DNA from: Prorocentrum cordatum
Lineage: Eukaryota > Sar > Dinophyceae > Prorocentrales > Prorocentraceae
Reading direction: 5' to 3'
DNA: 64,000 nt
Assembly (NCBI GenBank): GCA_963575745.1
Contig: CAUYUJ010016154.1
Coordinates: 81,651-145,650, forward strand
Numbering within the stretch: the stretch's first letter is position 1; each line of letters opens with the position of its first letter. The notes under the pieces are model-generated. The model did no database searches. It saw only the letters and a list, made by a program, of their open reading frames with translations, and had not been told where the DNA came from. The translations under genes and the position numbers were made by a program. Below are positions 32,345 through 44,254 of the stretch, piece after piece.

Positions 32345-33475
32345 GAGCTCGGGGCATTTCGCAACCCAGAGTTCCGAGGATGTCTCAGGCAAGCGTGGCC
32401 GGATCACCATGGGGCAGGGCATCTTGGAAACCAGAGTGGCGAGGATGTCGCTGGTCAAGGTGACCAGACGACCATGGGGCAGGACACCTCCGAGGTCTGA
32501 GTTGTGAGGATGTCTCAAGCGAAAGTGGCCTGACCACCATGGGGCAAGAGATCTCTGAGGTCAGAGTTGCGAGGATGTCTCTGGGGAGAGTGGTCTGACC
32601 ACCTCAGCCCAGGGCATCTCGGAGCCCAGAGTTGCGAGGATGTCTCAGGCAGGACTGGCCTGACCACCTGCTCAGGGCATCTCAGAACCCAGAGTTGCGA
32701 GGGTCTCAGGCGAAAAAGGCCGAGACACTATGGAGCAGGGCATCATTGAGGTCAGAGTTGCGAGGATGTCTCAGGCAAAAGTGGCCTGAACAGCTCAACT
32801 CAGGGCATCTCGGGCGAGGATGTCTAAAGCGAAAGTGGTCTAACCACCTCAGCTCAGGGCGTCTCGGAACCCAGAGTTCCGAGGATGTCTCAGGCGAAAG
32901 GGGCCGAGACACTATCGAGCAGGGCATCATTGAGATCAGGGTTGCGAGGATGTCTCAGGCGACAGTGGCTGACCACCTCAGCTCGGGGCATATCGGAATC
33001 GAGACTTGCGAGGATGTCTCAGGCGACCGTGGCCTGACCAGCATGGGGCAGGAGATCTCTGAGGTCAGAGTTGCGAGGATGTCTCATGCGAAAGTGGTCT
33101 AACCACCTCAGCTCAGGGCGTCTCGAAACCCAGAGTCCCGAGGATGTCTCAAGCGAAAGTGGCCGGGCCACCATGGGGCAGGGCATCTCCGAGACCAGAG
33201 TTGCGAGGATGTCTCAGGCGAAGGTGGCCAGATCACTTCATGTCAAAGCAGTCGGCCTCCAGATTGCCGACGACGTCTCACGCGGAACTGGCCGGACGCG
33301 AACGCGCCGGCGTCCGGAGACGAACGCCGGCCCCGGCATTCTTGCACGTCCCGCACATGCACTGCACAGGTACGCACAGTATTCGCACAGGCCGAGCTCG
33401 CCGGTGGCCGAGCCAGGCCAGCGATTCCGAGATTCCCTGAGCTCGGGCCGTCAAGCCACTTTCGCCTGAGACATC
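32345..33475. repeat. ~64-bp tandem array inside the TIR element
   Basis: About 15 copies anchored on gaggatgtctcaggcgaaagtggcc-type sequence with cctcagctcagggcatctc. Unit lengths are about 55-70 bp with many small indels. The protein frames (MRGCLRQKWPDH-like repeats) shift between units and are not credible as genes. Confidence 0.9.
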
Positions 33476-33479
33476 CTCG

Positions 33480-33660
33480 CAACTCTCACCTCCTCCTCCT
33501 CCTCCTCCTCCTCCTCCTATCCTCTGGCCGAGCCGAACAGGCAGGCCAGCGATTCCGAGATTCCTCGGGCCGTCAAGCCCTTTCGCCTGAGACACCCTTG
33601 CAACTCTCCTCCTCCTCCTCCTCCTCCTCCTCCTCCTCCTTCTCCTCTGGCCGAGCCGAA
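33480..33660. repeat. Two duplicated CTC-containing units
   Basis: Two units of about 115 bp each carry cgcctgagaca(t/c)cc, cgcaactct or tgcaactct, then (CTC)n (33488-33520 and 33607-33640), then ctctggccgagccg. The CTC tract starts at the same base in both, so it was present before the duplication or is inserted at a fixed site. Confidence 0.85.
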
Positions 33661-33960
33661 CAGGCAGGCGGGCCGGCCGAGCCGGGGGCGCCCGCCTCCT
33701 CCGCCCCCCCCTCCTCCCCCCCCCTCCACCTCCCCCCCCCCATCCCTGCTTCTCCGGCCGAGCTGAGAAGGCGCGCGGGAGAGTATTTTATTAGGCGGGC
33801 GCGCCACCGCCAGCTCACGAACCGGGCGAAGAACCGCCCCCGCCAGCAGCGGGCGAGTCTAAACGCACAACAAACTCTTTCAGGAAGCCCTGGCACGCCC
33901 CAGGTTAGCTCTGCGAAGGCCAGGAGGCATTGGAGGCACAGGGGTCCCAGACAGCTCCTA
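33661..33960. other. Interior of TIR element, nothing recognised
   Basis: GC-rich sequence with C-runs. No gene found. Confidence 0.5.
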
Positions 33961-34370
33961 GGGCATGAGCGTGCATGTGCATTGGGATGTGCACGCATGT
34001 GCGCCCGCGCGCTTCACCGCATGTGCGTGCATGTGCGGGCCCGCGCGGCCTCCCGAAGAGAGGTTGCGCAGGCATGTGCGTGCATGTGCCGATGACAGAT
34101 CTGCGATTCTCGAACACCTCCCGCATGCGCAGGCATGTGCGCGCATGTGCGTCGGACTGTGCGTGCATGTGCGTATGATGGATACATCAAAACACAGCGC
34201 ACATGCCCCCGCACATGTCCGGGCACGACGTGCACAGTAGGAAGTCCATCCAAGAAGGACCGCACAGGCCTGGCACATGACTGGCACATGCCGCGCACAT
34301 GCGCGCACATGACAGCGCCAAAACGGCCGCACATACACCCACCCAGGGGTATAGATGTGAGTGCGGTGTA

Positions 34371-35310
34371 CTCACTACCCACTACTCGCTGCTCCCTACT
34401 CCGTACACAATACTGACTACACAGTACTCAGTACTCACTACTCGTTACCCCCATACTCGCTACTCAAATACTCATTACTCACTCCCCGCTACTCACGATT
34501 CACTACTCACTACTTACTACTCCCTACTCACTAGTCACTACATAGTCTCCAGCCACTAAGCACAACTCACTAGTCACTAATCACTAGTCACTACTCATTA
34601 CCCACTACACCCCACTCACCAATCGCTATTCACTACCCCCTATCCGCTACCCACTTCTTACTACTCACTGCTCACTACTCCCTCCTCCCTACTCACCATT
34701 CACTACTCACTACTCACTACTCGCTACTCCCTACTCTTTACTCACGAATCACTACCCACTACTCACTACTGACTACTCCCTACTCACTACTCACTACTCA
34801 CTACGCCCTACTCGCTCCTCACTACTCACTACTCGCTACTCCCTACTCGCTACTCACTACTCACTACCCCATGCCACTACCCACTGCTCTATTCATCACT
34901 ACTCACTACTCACTACTCACTACGCACTACGTACTACTCAGTATTCAATACTCAGTACTCACTACTCACTACTCACTACGCATGACGCGCTACCCACTAC
35001 TCACTACTCACTAATCACTACTCGCCACCCACTACTCACTACCCACTACTCACTACCCACTACTCATTACTCTCTACTACTCAGTACTCACTACTCGCTA
35101 CTCGCTACTCACTACTCACTACTCGCCACCCACTACTCACTTATCAGTACACACTACTCACTATGCACTACTCACTACTCCCCACTCCCTACCCCCTACT
35201 CCCTACTCGCCACCACTCACTACCCACTACTCCTTACCCAACACTCACTACTCACTACGCACTAACTCACTACTCACTACTCACCACTCCCTACTCCCAA
35301 CTCCGAACTC
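34371..35310. repeat. CTACTCA satellite, right part
   Basis: Continues the satellite interrupted at 32071. The stretch cacaatactgactacacagtactcagtactcactactcg near 34412 is the counterpart of the one near 31333, showing shared higher-order units. Confidence 0.93.
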
Positions 35311-35528
35311 CCTACATGAGGGGGGGGGGTCCGAACCCCCCCCCCCTTCCAGCGCCAAGGGGGGGAGGAGGGGGGGGGGTCGGGACCTCCCCCCCCCTCC
35401 ACTCCAAGGGAGGGGTGGAGTGGGAGGGTCGGGGGCCCCCCCCCCCACCTCTCCTTAACCCCCCCCCCCCTTTTCCCTTTTTGAAACGGGAAGGGGGGGG
35501 GGTTCTGGACCCCACCCCCCCCTTTTGT
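35311..35528. repeat. G-run/C-run block with hairpins
   Basis: Alternating runs of 7-10 G and 7-10 C (for example ggggggggtccgaacccccc) forming consecutive perfect hairpins. Related in style to 30139-30345 at the other side of the satellite: both contain ggggggtccgaacccccc. Confidence 0.85.
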
Positions 35529-36342
35529 GCATTCAGGGAGATCCATTGGCGCACTTTCGTAATGGACCCCTGACATCCAAGATGAACGGCATGCAAATCT
35601 ACGCCAGTGCCAACGGTGCCAACCTACACGGGCATACTCATAACAGACGACCATCGGAATGTCGACCATGCTGTCCCATAATAACGTATTCGATTGATTG
35701 TCGATACATTGCAAATTCGGCATGATCGCCGAATTTCGCACCCAATGCGTCGCAGCTTTAAACGTTCCGTATTCTTCCCCAAAACTAGTGTAGAGTGGCC
35801 CGGCGCAATGCATATCGAACTGGCCTGAGTGCAGAGGGCCTCCCGTTCCAAAATGACGCTGGAACTGCGCCAACACAGGGCATGCGGCATCCATGCGAGA
35901 GCCCGCATGGCCAAGGTCAGGTAGCATCCGTCAACAAATTCACGCGGCGAAAAGGGGTTTAGCAGCGTAACTACAACCCCGTGCGAAAAGCAACTGATGT
36001 TAGGCGAGCCCCCGGGCCTCCCATTTCAATGTTGATCGCGCGACCGGCGAAGTTCGGGCAAAAAATCGGCACCGCATTGAACATTGAAATTGGGGGGGGG
36101 GGAGGTGCGTAGAAAAACACCAGCTGCTTTTTGCACGGGGGGGTAAGTCAACCCTGGACACGATGGGGGTTGCAACCGCCCACCAGACAGCGCCCCAACT
36201 TCCTAACCAACCGCCGCGTTTTACGCCGCCTGAAGTAGGCTCAAGAACATAAGCGACCGTTAACTGCAGTTTTTCTTTGGACACTGGTCCTCAAGCAATC
36301 TGCGCCACTGCGCATATCAGAGAATGGCACGTGACCACCGAT
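35529..36342. other. Unique sequence, no supportable gene
   Basis: Less GC-rich than the surroundings. Open frames are below 100 codons without recognised motifs. Confidence 0.5.
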
Positions 36343-36490
36343 ACTATATATATATATATATATATACACTCATATGTGCATATGTATATATATATATAGA
36401 TATATATACACACTGATATATGTGTGTATAGATACCCACATACATATCCATACGTACATACATACATGCATACATGCATATACACACTCA
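36343..36490. repeat. TA/TATATG microsatellite
   Basis: (TA)n tracts at about 36343-36366 and 36390-36412, with tacatacatgcata-type repeats to about 36484. Confidence 0.9.
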
Positions 36491-36759
36491 TTACTATATA
36501 AGGGAAGTTCCATCATGTGATCCAGCATATGCCCTGCAGTCGCGCACAATCTTCTCAAATGGACGCTCTCAAAGTCTTGCGCGCGCTGCCATTCTGCCGC
36601 GCGCGCCGCGCTCCAAATCTGCGCGAAAAGTGAACATTTCAATGGGCGAATCTCGCCCGTTTCCTCATCCACCGGAGCCCAAACAAGGCCCGCGCGGCAG
36701 AAGGGCGCAGCTGCTTTACGCGCTCGCCCTGGCCGCGCTCCCGTCAGACGCTCGGCAGA

Positions 36760-37400
36760 CTCCCGCGAGCCTGATGATGTTCCTCTTGACGTCGAAAGGC
36801 GGCCACGCGCGTCGTTCCCGCGGCAACGGTCGAGCTTATCATTGCAATGGGGAACGCAAAGGGACGCGCGCCCGCTGTGACGCTCGAGCTGCCCAATGTA
36901 TTGAGGGGAGTCATAGGAACGGGCGGGGCCCGCAATGACAATCGAGCCTTCCACTGTTTCCATTGTGATGAGGGCGTTGCGGGACTAGGCAGGAGCCCGC
37001 AGTGACGCTCAAGCTGGTGGCAGCGATGGCGATGATGATGATTATTGATGACGATGGCGATGCGGATAGTGATGATAATGATGCTGCTGGTGAGGATGAT
37101 AGTTATGATGATGTTTATGATGATGGTGGTGATGCTGATAGTGGTGGAACGATGATCATGATGCGGATGGTGAAAATGATGATGATGCTGCTGATGATGC
37201 TGGGGAACCCCATCCCCATATATACATAGCGTTACGCGTCACGTGCAGTGCCCAGAGGATCTCATTTCCCTGGGGCCCTGGATATTCATTGACACAAAAA
37301 AAATATTCCCCGAGAATTAATGGATCCACTGTTTTCCCATCTCGGAATTGGATCCGCGGAGCGAATGAACAGGACCCACGAGGCCTACGCTCGCTCGCTC
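36760..37400 (+). repeat. Diverged third copy of the 866-bp repeat
   Basis: Shares cccgcggcaacggtcgagc, gacgcgcgcccgctg, ccgcaatgacaatcgagcc, a GAT-rich tract and ggatccactgttttccc with the tandem pair at 41499-43240. It is about 4.7 kb away and separated from the pair by a LINE on the other strand. Confidence 0.75.
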
Positions 37401-37436
37401 GCAAGTAATACTCAGAAATGCGCGTAAACAAATTTA

Positions 37437-37721
37437 CCATGCACAAACACACTGGGCAGCGCCTCTCGCCCATGCACTGCGACCCTCAACGCTTGCCGGT
37501 ACCTTAGCAGCGTGATTTTGCACTTGCCCAGTCCATTCGTTTCTAGTGCGCCCTACGCGCCCCGCATACTTGCACGCGATTGGAGCAATATTCCCACGGC
37601 GAAATGTTCGACATTTCAGCACGTCGTCTTCGGGGGCTCTCACCACCCTGCCGTAAGCAAGCAACAGCCGACGTAAGATCTTATGTGAAATTGGCTGCCT
37701 GCCAACCCTGGCCAGCCTCAT
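37437..37721 (-). pseudogene. LINE post-RT domain fragment
   Basis: Reads RLARVGRQPISHKILRRLL, LLAYGRVVRAPEDD and GRVGRTRNEWTGQV. These correspond to the V-x-PLS-x-I / GHV-x-R / RRVGRPR-x-x-W pattern that follows reverse transcriptase in many LINEs. It overlaps the end of the RT frame by about 40 bp with a one-base shift. Confidence 0.75.
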
Positions 37722-39408
37722 TGGACACGGATGATATGAAGGAAAGCTGAATGCGCTGGATTACCCTCAGACGTCTGCAGCGGAAGCCATCCAGCTTACG
37801 GATCTCAGCAACATTGAGCCATGCAGAATTAAGCCCGTGGAGCAGCCAGCTAACGACGATGGCCTCGAACACCTCAAGCTTTCTGGCGGTCGTCAGCTGC
37901 GCGTGCTTCCAGAACCGGCCCACGTGGCAGGTCGACACAGGCCCTCCCGATTCTGCGGCGGGGGTCTCCGTTGGTGCTGCCATCTGGTCTATGCGGAGGC
38001 CAAAATAATGATGCATCACCTCCGCGCTCGGGATTGGTTCCCCCGAAGTCGCGCTCGAGCTGCAACTCCGGCCACCAGAGATCAACTGCAACTTCGACCA
38101 GTGGAGGGACATGCCGCATACGGCACCCGCCCTGGCCACGGAGTCCAACAGCTCCTGCACATGGATCTCGTTGATCCCGATGAGAAGAGCGTCGTCTGCA
38201 TAAAGGAGAAGATCGAACAAACCGTCGTCGAAATTCTTCCGGGCCTCCGCAGTCAGCGACCTCGTCGCCTCTTCGACGACCGCCGTCATCAGCGTGGCAA
38301 AGAGGAAGGGCGATAGTGGGTGCCCGCGTGGGATGCTGGACAGCTGAGCTCGCTTGACCGACTCCCCTGCGGGGCAGACAACAGAAAAGCGGCGGCCCCG
38401 GCAGATGCGCTGGATCATCCCCAGGATCTTCGGCCGCAGGCCGAAGCGTCTGGGCGCGACAATGAGCGCGTCGAAGTTGATGGGATCAAAAGCTGGTTTC
38501 CAATCCAACGCGACCATGCCCGCATTGCCACGCTGGCGCGCCAGCTCTGAGTTCAAGCGTCTTCTGACGGCGAAGACAGCACTCTCAGTGCTCCTCTCTG
38601 TCCTGAAGCCGAACTGCGCCTTTGTCAGCATTTCCACTGCGCCTCCGCGCTTCAATCGCCGCAGTAGAATTGGAGCGAAGAGCGCGCGCCGCGCAGACAA
38701 GACATATTGGCGTGCAGTTGTCGAGTTCCCGTGCGCTCCCTTTCTTATGCTTTGAAGCAACTGGAGCCCCATGCCAATCTGAAGGCGTCTGCTCTGTGGC
38801 CCAGCAACTGTTCGCAATGCCAACCGCCCATGAAATCCCTCGCTGCGCGCGGCCCGCGGCTGGCCAGAACTCCGCGGGAATATCATCTGGGCGGGGGTCT
38901 TCCCTATCTTGAGCCCTCTCAGAGCACTGGATACCTCCTCCGCGCGGATGGCTTTCAAGCTGATCGGGAGCTCTGGCCCGAGAGCGGAGCCGTCGACGAG
39001 GCCTGCAGGGCGCGCGCGCCGCGCGATCTCATCCAGATGCTTCGCCATCGCGTCACAAATCACTCGACCTTCCCAGCCCCGCAGTTTGATGCCGCCTGCG
39101 CGCTTGGGCCTCCGCGCTCTCCTGACCTGCCTCCAGCAGCCAGTGCTGAAAAGTTCGTCGGCCCACTTCGTCCTGTCCAGCGCGGCTTGCTTCCTGGCGC
39201 ACTTGTGCAGATCTCGCTCGAGATCGCGGTCGCCGGCTTCTCTCGCCTGCCGTCGCTGATCCAGCAGAGCCAAAGTAGCATCAAAAATCCACGGCTTGTT
39301 CGACCTCTTCGGCCTGTCTGGCAGGGCGGCCGCGGCTGCAGCGATGGCGGCTTTCCCCGTCCGCCATGCTGCGTCGGCGGCCCCCTCCCAGCCGCCGTGG
39401 TCGTCCAA
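37681..39408 (-). pseudogene. LINE reverse transcriptase
   Basis: This frame has 575 codons. Readable motifs: SALRGLKIGKTPA (about residue 185), KAQFGFRTERSTESAV (about 265), motif A MVALDWKPAFD (about 298), motif B IPRGHPLSPFLFATLM (about 355) with Arg-Gly-His for the usual Gln-Gly, and motif C LLLYADDALLIG (about 402) with both catalytic Asp. Residues about 195-260 between the first motifs look scrambled (a compensated pair of frame changes is likely). The frame ends after SFISSVSNEAGQG, and the downstream domain continues in the next frame at 37437-37721. The catalytic triad is complete, but the flanking breaks make activity unlikely. Confidence 0.92.
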
Positions 39409-40074
39409 TTCCAGATTGTAAGCAATTGCGAAAGCATCTCAGATCTCTGGCAGCTTGAGCGCCTCCACGTTCCTTCGCGGAGGTTTCTCTCGAACCCCTG
39501 TGGTCGTGCCGGATCCGCTTTCAATGGGATGTGGTCTGATGCCAACGAGGCGCTCGGGAGGCGCGTCGCGGCGTCGCAAAAGAAAATCGATCATGTGAAA
39601 ACCTCGTTCAGTGACCCCTCCTGTCCTCGAGCTGCCGGGCTCCGCAAGCGCTGCCATCTCGCTCGGCCCTCCAGGCGCTCATGCGTTGGCGACAAGAAAA
39701 GAATTGCTCGGGCAATCTTCCGCCGGCAGACCCCTGCTTGAAACGCCCGCTGTCGACGCCGCGCGCCCCCCGAAAACGCGTTCCTCTTCGTCGGGCAGGC
39801 CCGGCCCAAGGCGAGCGTCGAGATCTCCAAAAACAAGCTTGGAGACGTTCGCAGAAAGCGCCCTAGAAGAAGATTCCGAATCGCAGAAGAATCGAAATCT
39901 CTCGTTTAGTGGCCTCGCATCGCGTGGGGCGCACGCACAAACGAGACCGAAAACCCCCCCCCGCGCTCGAAGCCGCAGAGAGCAGAGACGATCATATATA
40001 TATATATATATATATGATTGTAAGATTTCACGGAAGAAACATACCGATGGGGATGCAACGACACCAATCCCAGC
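39400..40074 (-). pseudogene. LINE endonuclease, C-terminal remnants
   Basis: Two pieces in different frames: HMIDFLLRRRD (about 39560-39600), the Asp of the R-x-D-F motif, and ASDHIPLKAD (about 39515-39545), the Asp-His of the SDH motif that ends APE-type domains. The middle of the domain (about 39620-39990) is scrambled and contains the (TA)n tract, so no continuous protein can be read. Confidence 0.7.
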
Positions 40075-41067
40075 CTAGCTTTTGACACTGGAGTCGCTAT
40101 CAGACAAAATTATCATACAACTAACTTCAAAGCGCGCGCTGCTTGATGATGCCCACGTTTCTTGCCATGGCAAAATGTACATACCCAGTTTTCGGACATG
40201 CTGCATTACTTCATGAAGCTTCACGTCCGTGGGGCCGTTTGCGTTCCAAGATCCACGTACGCAGTGCAGACGTCGGTAGCGAGTTTGTTGAAGGGCCACC
40301 GCCATCACAATGAAGTCCCGCACCTGAGCTGTCGCCGGTGAAACTGCGCCCGCGCACCCTCGGCCCCACCACCTTGGCGGGCTTTTGCCCGCCCCCTTTG
40401 ACACCCCCTCCCTGCTCTTGGCCAGGCGATCGCGCGCGCTCTGGTGGATGGTCCTGAGCTCTGGGGAGTGTCGGAGCTCATTCCGCATCTCCCAGTCCTC
40501 GCTGATCCAGTCGACGTCGAACTCGTTGCCGGCGACTTTGGCCTTCCCCGCCTGCTCGCCCTCAACCTTCAAGGCGCGCATTTCTTGTCCGCCCTGACCG
40601 ACGACGCCGAACTTCCACTCGACGAGCTGCTTCTGGGGCGCGCGGAGGAAGCCCATGCGCGCGCGCTTCTCCATGGGGGCCTGGACGTCGCGCCGCGGGC
40701 GCTCGGGCCCCTGCGCCCCCGCATTCTCCTCCACCACCTTCTCTCTCAACGCCTGCGGGCCCACGGGCGCGTCGACCGCGCTCGCGGACTTCGCGAGCGC
40801 CACCCCCTTGACCCCCCCCCCATCCTGGTCCTTTTTACGCGCGTCAAGTGGCTTGACAAGCTCGCGGATCCAGTCGGCCGGCTTCGAAAGTGCTCTGCTT
40901 GAGACACCGCGACCACCGCGCGCGATTCTGCCGCCGCTGCGCGCGCCGAGGGGCCGCGCGGAGCAACGCTGAACTTGCGCAAAGACTCCTCGATCATCTG
41001 CGCGACCTCCGCCTCCGCGGTGACTCTTCCGATTGCCTTGGCCCTCTTCTCCGTGCCCCCACCTCAT
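40075..41067 (-). pseudogene. LINE N-terminal region and start of endonuclease
   Basis: This frame is 330 codons. Residues about 1-240 are basic and Ala/Gly/Arg-rich with no recognised domain. Near residue 265-300 it reads CVRGSWNANGPTDVKLHEV and GMYILPWQETW, which is the start of an APE-type endonuclease (the N of W-N-x-N-G-L and the E of LQET-type motifs). The frame is lost at about 40075, just before an expected GIGVV-type strand that can be read in an adjacent frame. ORF1-like and endonuclease sequences in one frame suggest a single-ORF element or fusion by loss of a stop codon. Confidence 0.7.
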
Positions 41068-41498
41068 CTACCCCTTCACGTTGATCGCATCCGCCTCGAT
41101 GCTACTGATCGTCATCTTGGCCTCGAGTGCGGCCAGCTTCGCGGACCTCGCCTCGTCGCGCGCCTCCTGGGGGATTCTCTTGCCGTTGCACGTCTCCTTC
41201 ATGTCCCTCATAATTGCTTCCATCATGCATTACATGTTCATGCCGTTACTCTCGTCCACATCCGCCTCCTCCACCTCATCCACCTCGTCCGCAATCACCT
41301 TGGCCCCGTCGCCCCCGTTCGCCTTGCCCGGAGACGCGAAGCGAAGCGCGCCTGCTTCTGCGCGCCGCCAGCGGGGGAACGCCCCGTGCGATCCATCGGC
41401 GCATTGGCGCTCGACGGTTCCGAATGCACGTTAACTCGAGCCCAAACGCTGACTTGAGCCACCCAGGAGACGATCCAAGCAACAAAGATTTCGGCTGG
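41068..41498. other. Sequence upstream of the third LINE, nothing recognised
   Basis: GC-rich. It may hold the 5' part of the minus-strand LINE, but no motif was found. Confidence 0.4.
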
Positions 41499-43240
41499 GG
41501 GGCGAAGGAATCGGCAGCCCCATCGCACCTGCGCGCAGGGGCGGCGGCGGCAGGTCACCCCCCGACAGCTCGCCGCACGAGATGCGAGCCGCGAAGTCGC
41601 CCGCAGCTTCGCGCGCCGCTCCCAAAAGAAATGCGCCGCAATAACAGCGTTGGAAGGCGTGCCGATAGCAAGAGCCAGGGTCCACCGCTCCAGCAGCGCT
41701 GTCGCGCCGCCCCGTCGCCCGCCAGCCTCGCCCCCGAAAGCCCGGGCCGGGCGGCCGACGCAGGGGCGCGCGACGAACGGCGAGAAACTGTCGGGAGAGA
41801 CGAAATACCGAATCCCACTTCACTGGCCGGGGGATTTTCCTCTTGAGCTCGAAGGGCCACGCGGGTGCCCGCGGCGACGGTTGAGCACGTCATTGCCATG
41901 GGGGGCGCGAGTGGACGCGCGCCCGCTGCGAGGCTCGAGCTACCCGATATTATGGCGGAAAATATGGGGACGGGTGGGGTCCGCCATGACAATCGAACCT
42001 TCCGCTGCTTCCATTGTTATGTGGGCGCTGTGGGAGTGGGCGGAAGCTCGCAGTCGTGCTCGAGCTGCCGGCGACGATGGCGGCGACGATGATGATCATG
42101 ACCGCGGTGATGATGACGACGACGACGAAGCTGATGATGACGGGGAAACCACATCACCGTATACTCATCGCATTCTGTGCCACGCGCAGCGCCCCGCGGA
42201 CCCCATCTCGCCTGACCGGCGAATAACTAGATCCCCTGGTTTTCCCGCGCTGGGTAGTGGATCCACCGAGCGCAGGAATGGGGCCCCCGATGCATTCGCA
42301 CAACAAGAAATCAAATGTGATCCATTGGTCTTTGCGCGTTTGTATCCCAAAAAAATTCTACCTGGGGGCGAAGGAATCGGCGCCCTCCTCGCACCTGTGC
42401 GCAGGGGCGGCGGCGGCAGGTCGCCCCTCGACAACTCGCCGCTGGAGAAGCGCGAGGCACCAAGGCAGGCGGCCTGCCTGCAACGGGCGCGCGGCGTCGT
42501 GAAAACGCGGGCTGCGGCCGGAGACGTCGCGCGCGGCTGCCGGGAGAAATGCGCCGCGATAGGAACGCTGGGAGGCGCTGCCAATGTGAAGGGCCAGGGT
42601 GCGCCGCGCCAGCGGCGTTGCCGCGCCGCCCCGTCGCCCGCCCGCCATCGCCCCCAAAAGCCCGAGCTGGGCGGCCGACGCCGCGAGCGCGCGACGAACG
42701 GCGAGAAATTGGCGGGGGGGGCAAAATACGAAACCCCACTTCCGCAAGCCGAAGGACTTTCCTCTTGAGCTCGAAAGGCCGCGCTGATGCCCGCGGCAAC
42801 GGTCGACCGCGTCAGCGTCCTCGGGGGGCGCGAGTGGACGCGCGCCCACTTCGACGCTCTACCCGATATTACGCGGGGAGATATGGGAGCGGGGGGGGGG
42901 CCGCAATGACTGTCAGCGACGCTCGAGATGGCGGCGACGACGGCGGCGACGATGACGATGACGACGACGACGACGGCGATGATAGGGGCGAGGGGGGCGA
43001 TGATGACGGGGGAGCCCAACCCCCATGTAATCAAGACGTTTTTGCGTCACGCGGAATGCCCCGTGGCCCCCGATTCTCCTGGGTCCTGGATACATGGACC
43101 AGCTGGTTCCCTGGCTTCCCTCCGCTGGAATTTGCATCCGCCGAGCGCAGATATAGGGCCCGCGAGACGTTCGCACGCCCGAGAAAAAACATCCAATTGG
43201 ACCCATTGGTTGTTGGCACGATTTTACCCCGCAAGAACGC
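41499..43240 (+). repeat. Tandem pair of 866-bp units
   Basis: The anchor ggcgaaggaatcggc occurs at 41501 and 42367. Both units then share caggggcggcggcggcaggtc, a segment with gggccagggt and cgccccgtcgcccgcc, gcgagtggacgcgcgccc, ctacccgatatta, a GAT/GAC-rich tract, and a right end with tggatccac or ggtttcc-type sequence and gcgcag. Divergence is substantial (about 20% by eye, with indels). Each unit has open frames on both strands, but these do not conserve reading frame between copies. Confidence 0.85.
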
Positions 43241-44240
43241 CCAGCCCGGGGCTGCATCGGGCTCCGCAGTCCGCGCATGTGTGCGTCCACCTTGCATGCT
43301 CAAAACACATGCTCAATGTTCGCCGCGCGTTCGCCTGCGTTCTCATCGCGACCAGTCACGTCAGCGTGGCTTGCGCGTTTGACCGCGCCCGGACTGTTCG
43401 ACGCCTCGAATTTCCGGTCGTGCAACGTCGAAGCCGACCGACCGAGCGCCTGCTGTCGCGCCCTCGAGTCGAGGGCCAACCTGCGCGGGGCACATTTTGC
43501 CGCGGCGCCTGGCCTCGCGCAACGCCCTCGGGCCCGTCGCAGCCCCCGAAGCTTTGGAGGGCGCCGCGGGCGCCAACCAGCGGAAGCGCGAAGCGTTTCG
43601 GTCCGCGGGCGCAGGCGGGCACGAGGCCAGCACGCGTGCCAGCCTGCGTCGGGGGAGGCTGGAGCGGCGGAGCAGAAGTAGGGAAGCGCGAAGCACGCCG
43701 CTCGCCGTGACTTCCTGGCCGCTTCTGTAAGCCATTCGCCTGCGGCATGCGAGCCCCCTTTACCAAGGCCGTGGACTGCCCGAGAGTAGCTGCATGGAAA
43801 ACAAGGAGATGCGAAGTGCAATTAGGAGGGCCCGTGCTGTGAGAGAGCACGTTCTATCCTTTTTACAAGGTCTGGGGCGCGCCCGACGCCCGCGCGCCGA
43901 GATGACCCGAGGGCCCTTGTGAGCCGATGCGGCGGTGCGACATGAACATGGGCCTGACAACCACAGCTCCTACCTTTCTTGCAGCGGAAACGCCGCCTGG
44001 CCTCAGATCGTGAAATTCCGCTTATAGTCGATACAATGAAAAAAAGCAAAGTAAGGACGCGTGGTAAGGACGCGAGACCCTTGGAGGGCGAAGTTTAAGT
44101 TTTCTGGGCGGCAGGCGGCCAAACCCCCAGGGGCGCAACGGTGCCCTAACCCGCCCCCGTCCTTGACGAATTGTCGTCGGGGCCCAACGCAAACACATCG
44201 CAAAGGCGCAAGGGTGCCTTTAACATCCGCGCGCCCCCCT
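43241..44240. other. GC-rich sequence, no supportable gene
   Basis: Several overlapping open frames of 100-170 codons on both strands reflect lack of AT-rich stops, not coding. No recognised motif. Confidence 0.45.
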
Positions 44241-44254
44241 AAGCATGGCGCCGC

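Larger units (their letters stand above)
32071..34370. mobile_element. 2.3-kb nonautonomous element with 21-bp TIRs, inserted in the satellite
   Basis: The left end tacaccggactcacc (32071 on) and the reverse complement of the right end (34350-34370) match at 19 of 21 bases. Outside both ends the CTACTCA satellite resumes, so this is a clear insertion. Immediately outside is ACT on each side, compatible with a 3-bp target duplication but also expected by chance in this satellite. Subterminal regions on both sides are packed with gcacatgc/gtgcatgtgcg motifs (about 32130-32330 and 33960-34330), as in many cut-and-paste elements. The interior is a 64-bp tandem array and CTC tracts with no transposase. 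Confidence 0.82.
37437..41067 (-). mobile_element. Third LINE, minus strand, decayed
   Basis: On the minus strand: an N-terminal basic region running into the first endonuclease motifs (40075-41067), the last endonuclease motifs (about 39400-39600), reverse transcriptase (37681-39408) and a C-terminal domain (37437-37721). The reverse transcriptase is of a different lineage from the 11-18 kb element (classic YADD, no RNase H seen). At least four frame changes are required. A (TA)n tract lies in the endonuclease region at 39994-40014. Confidence 0.88.

Noticed and set aside
41650-42768. 372-codon plus-strand frame across the 866-bp units
   Set aside because: The frame is not kept between the two units, and the composition is that of unselected GC-rich sequence.
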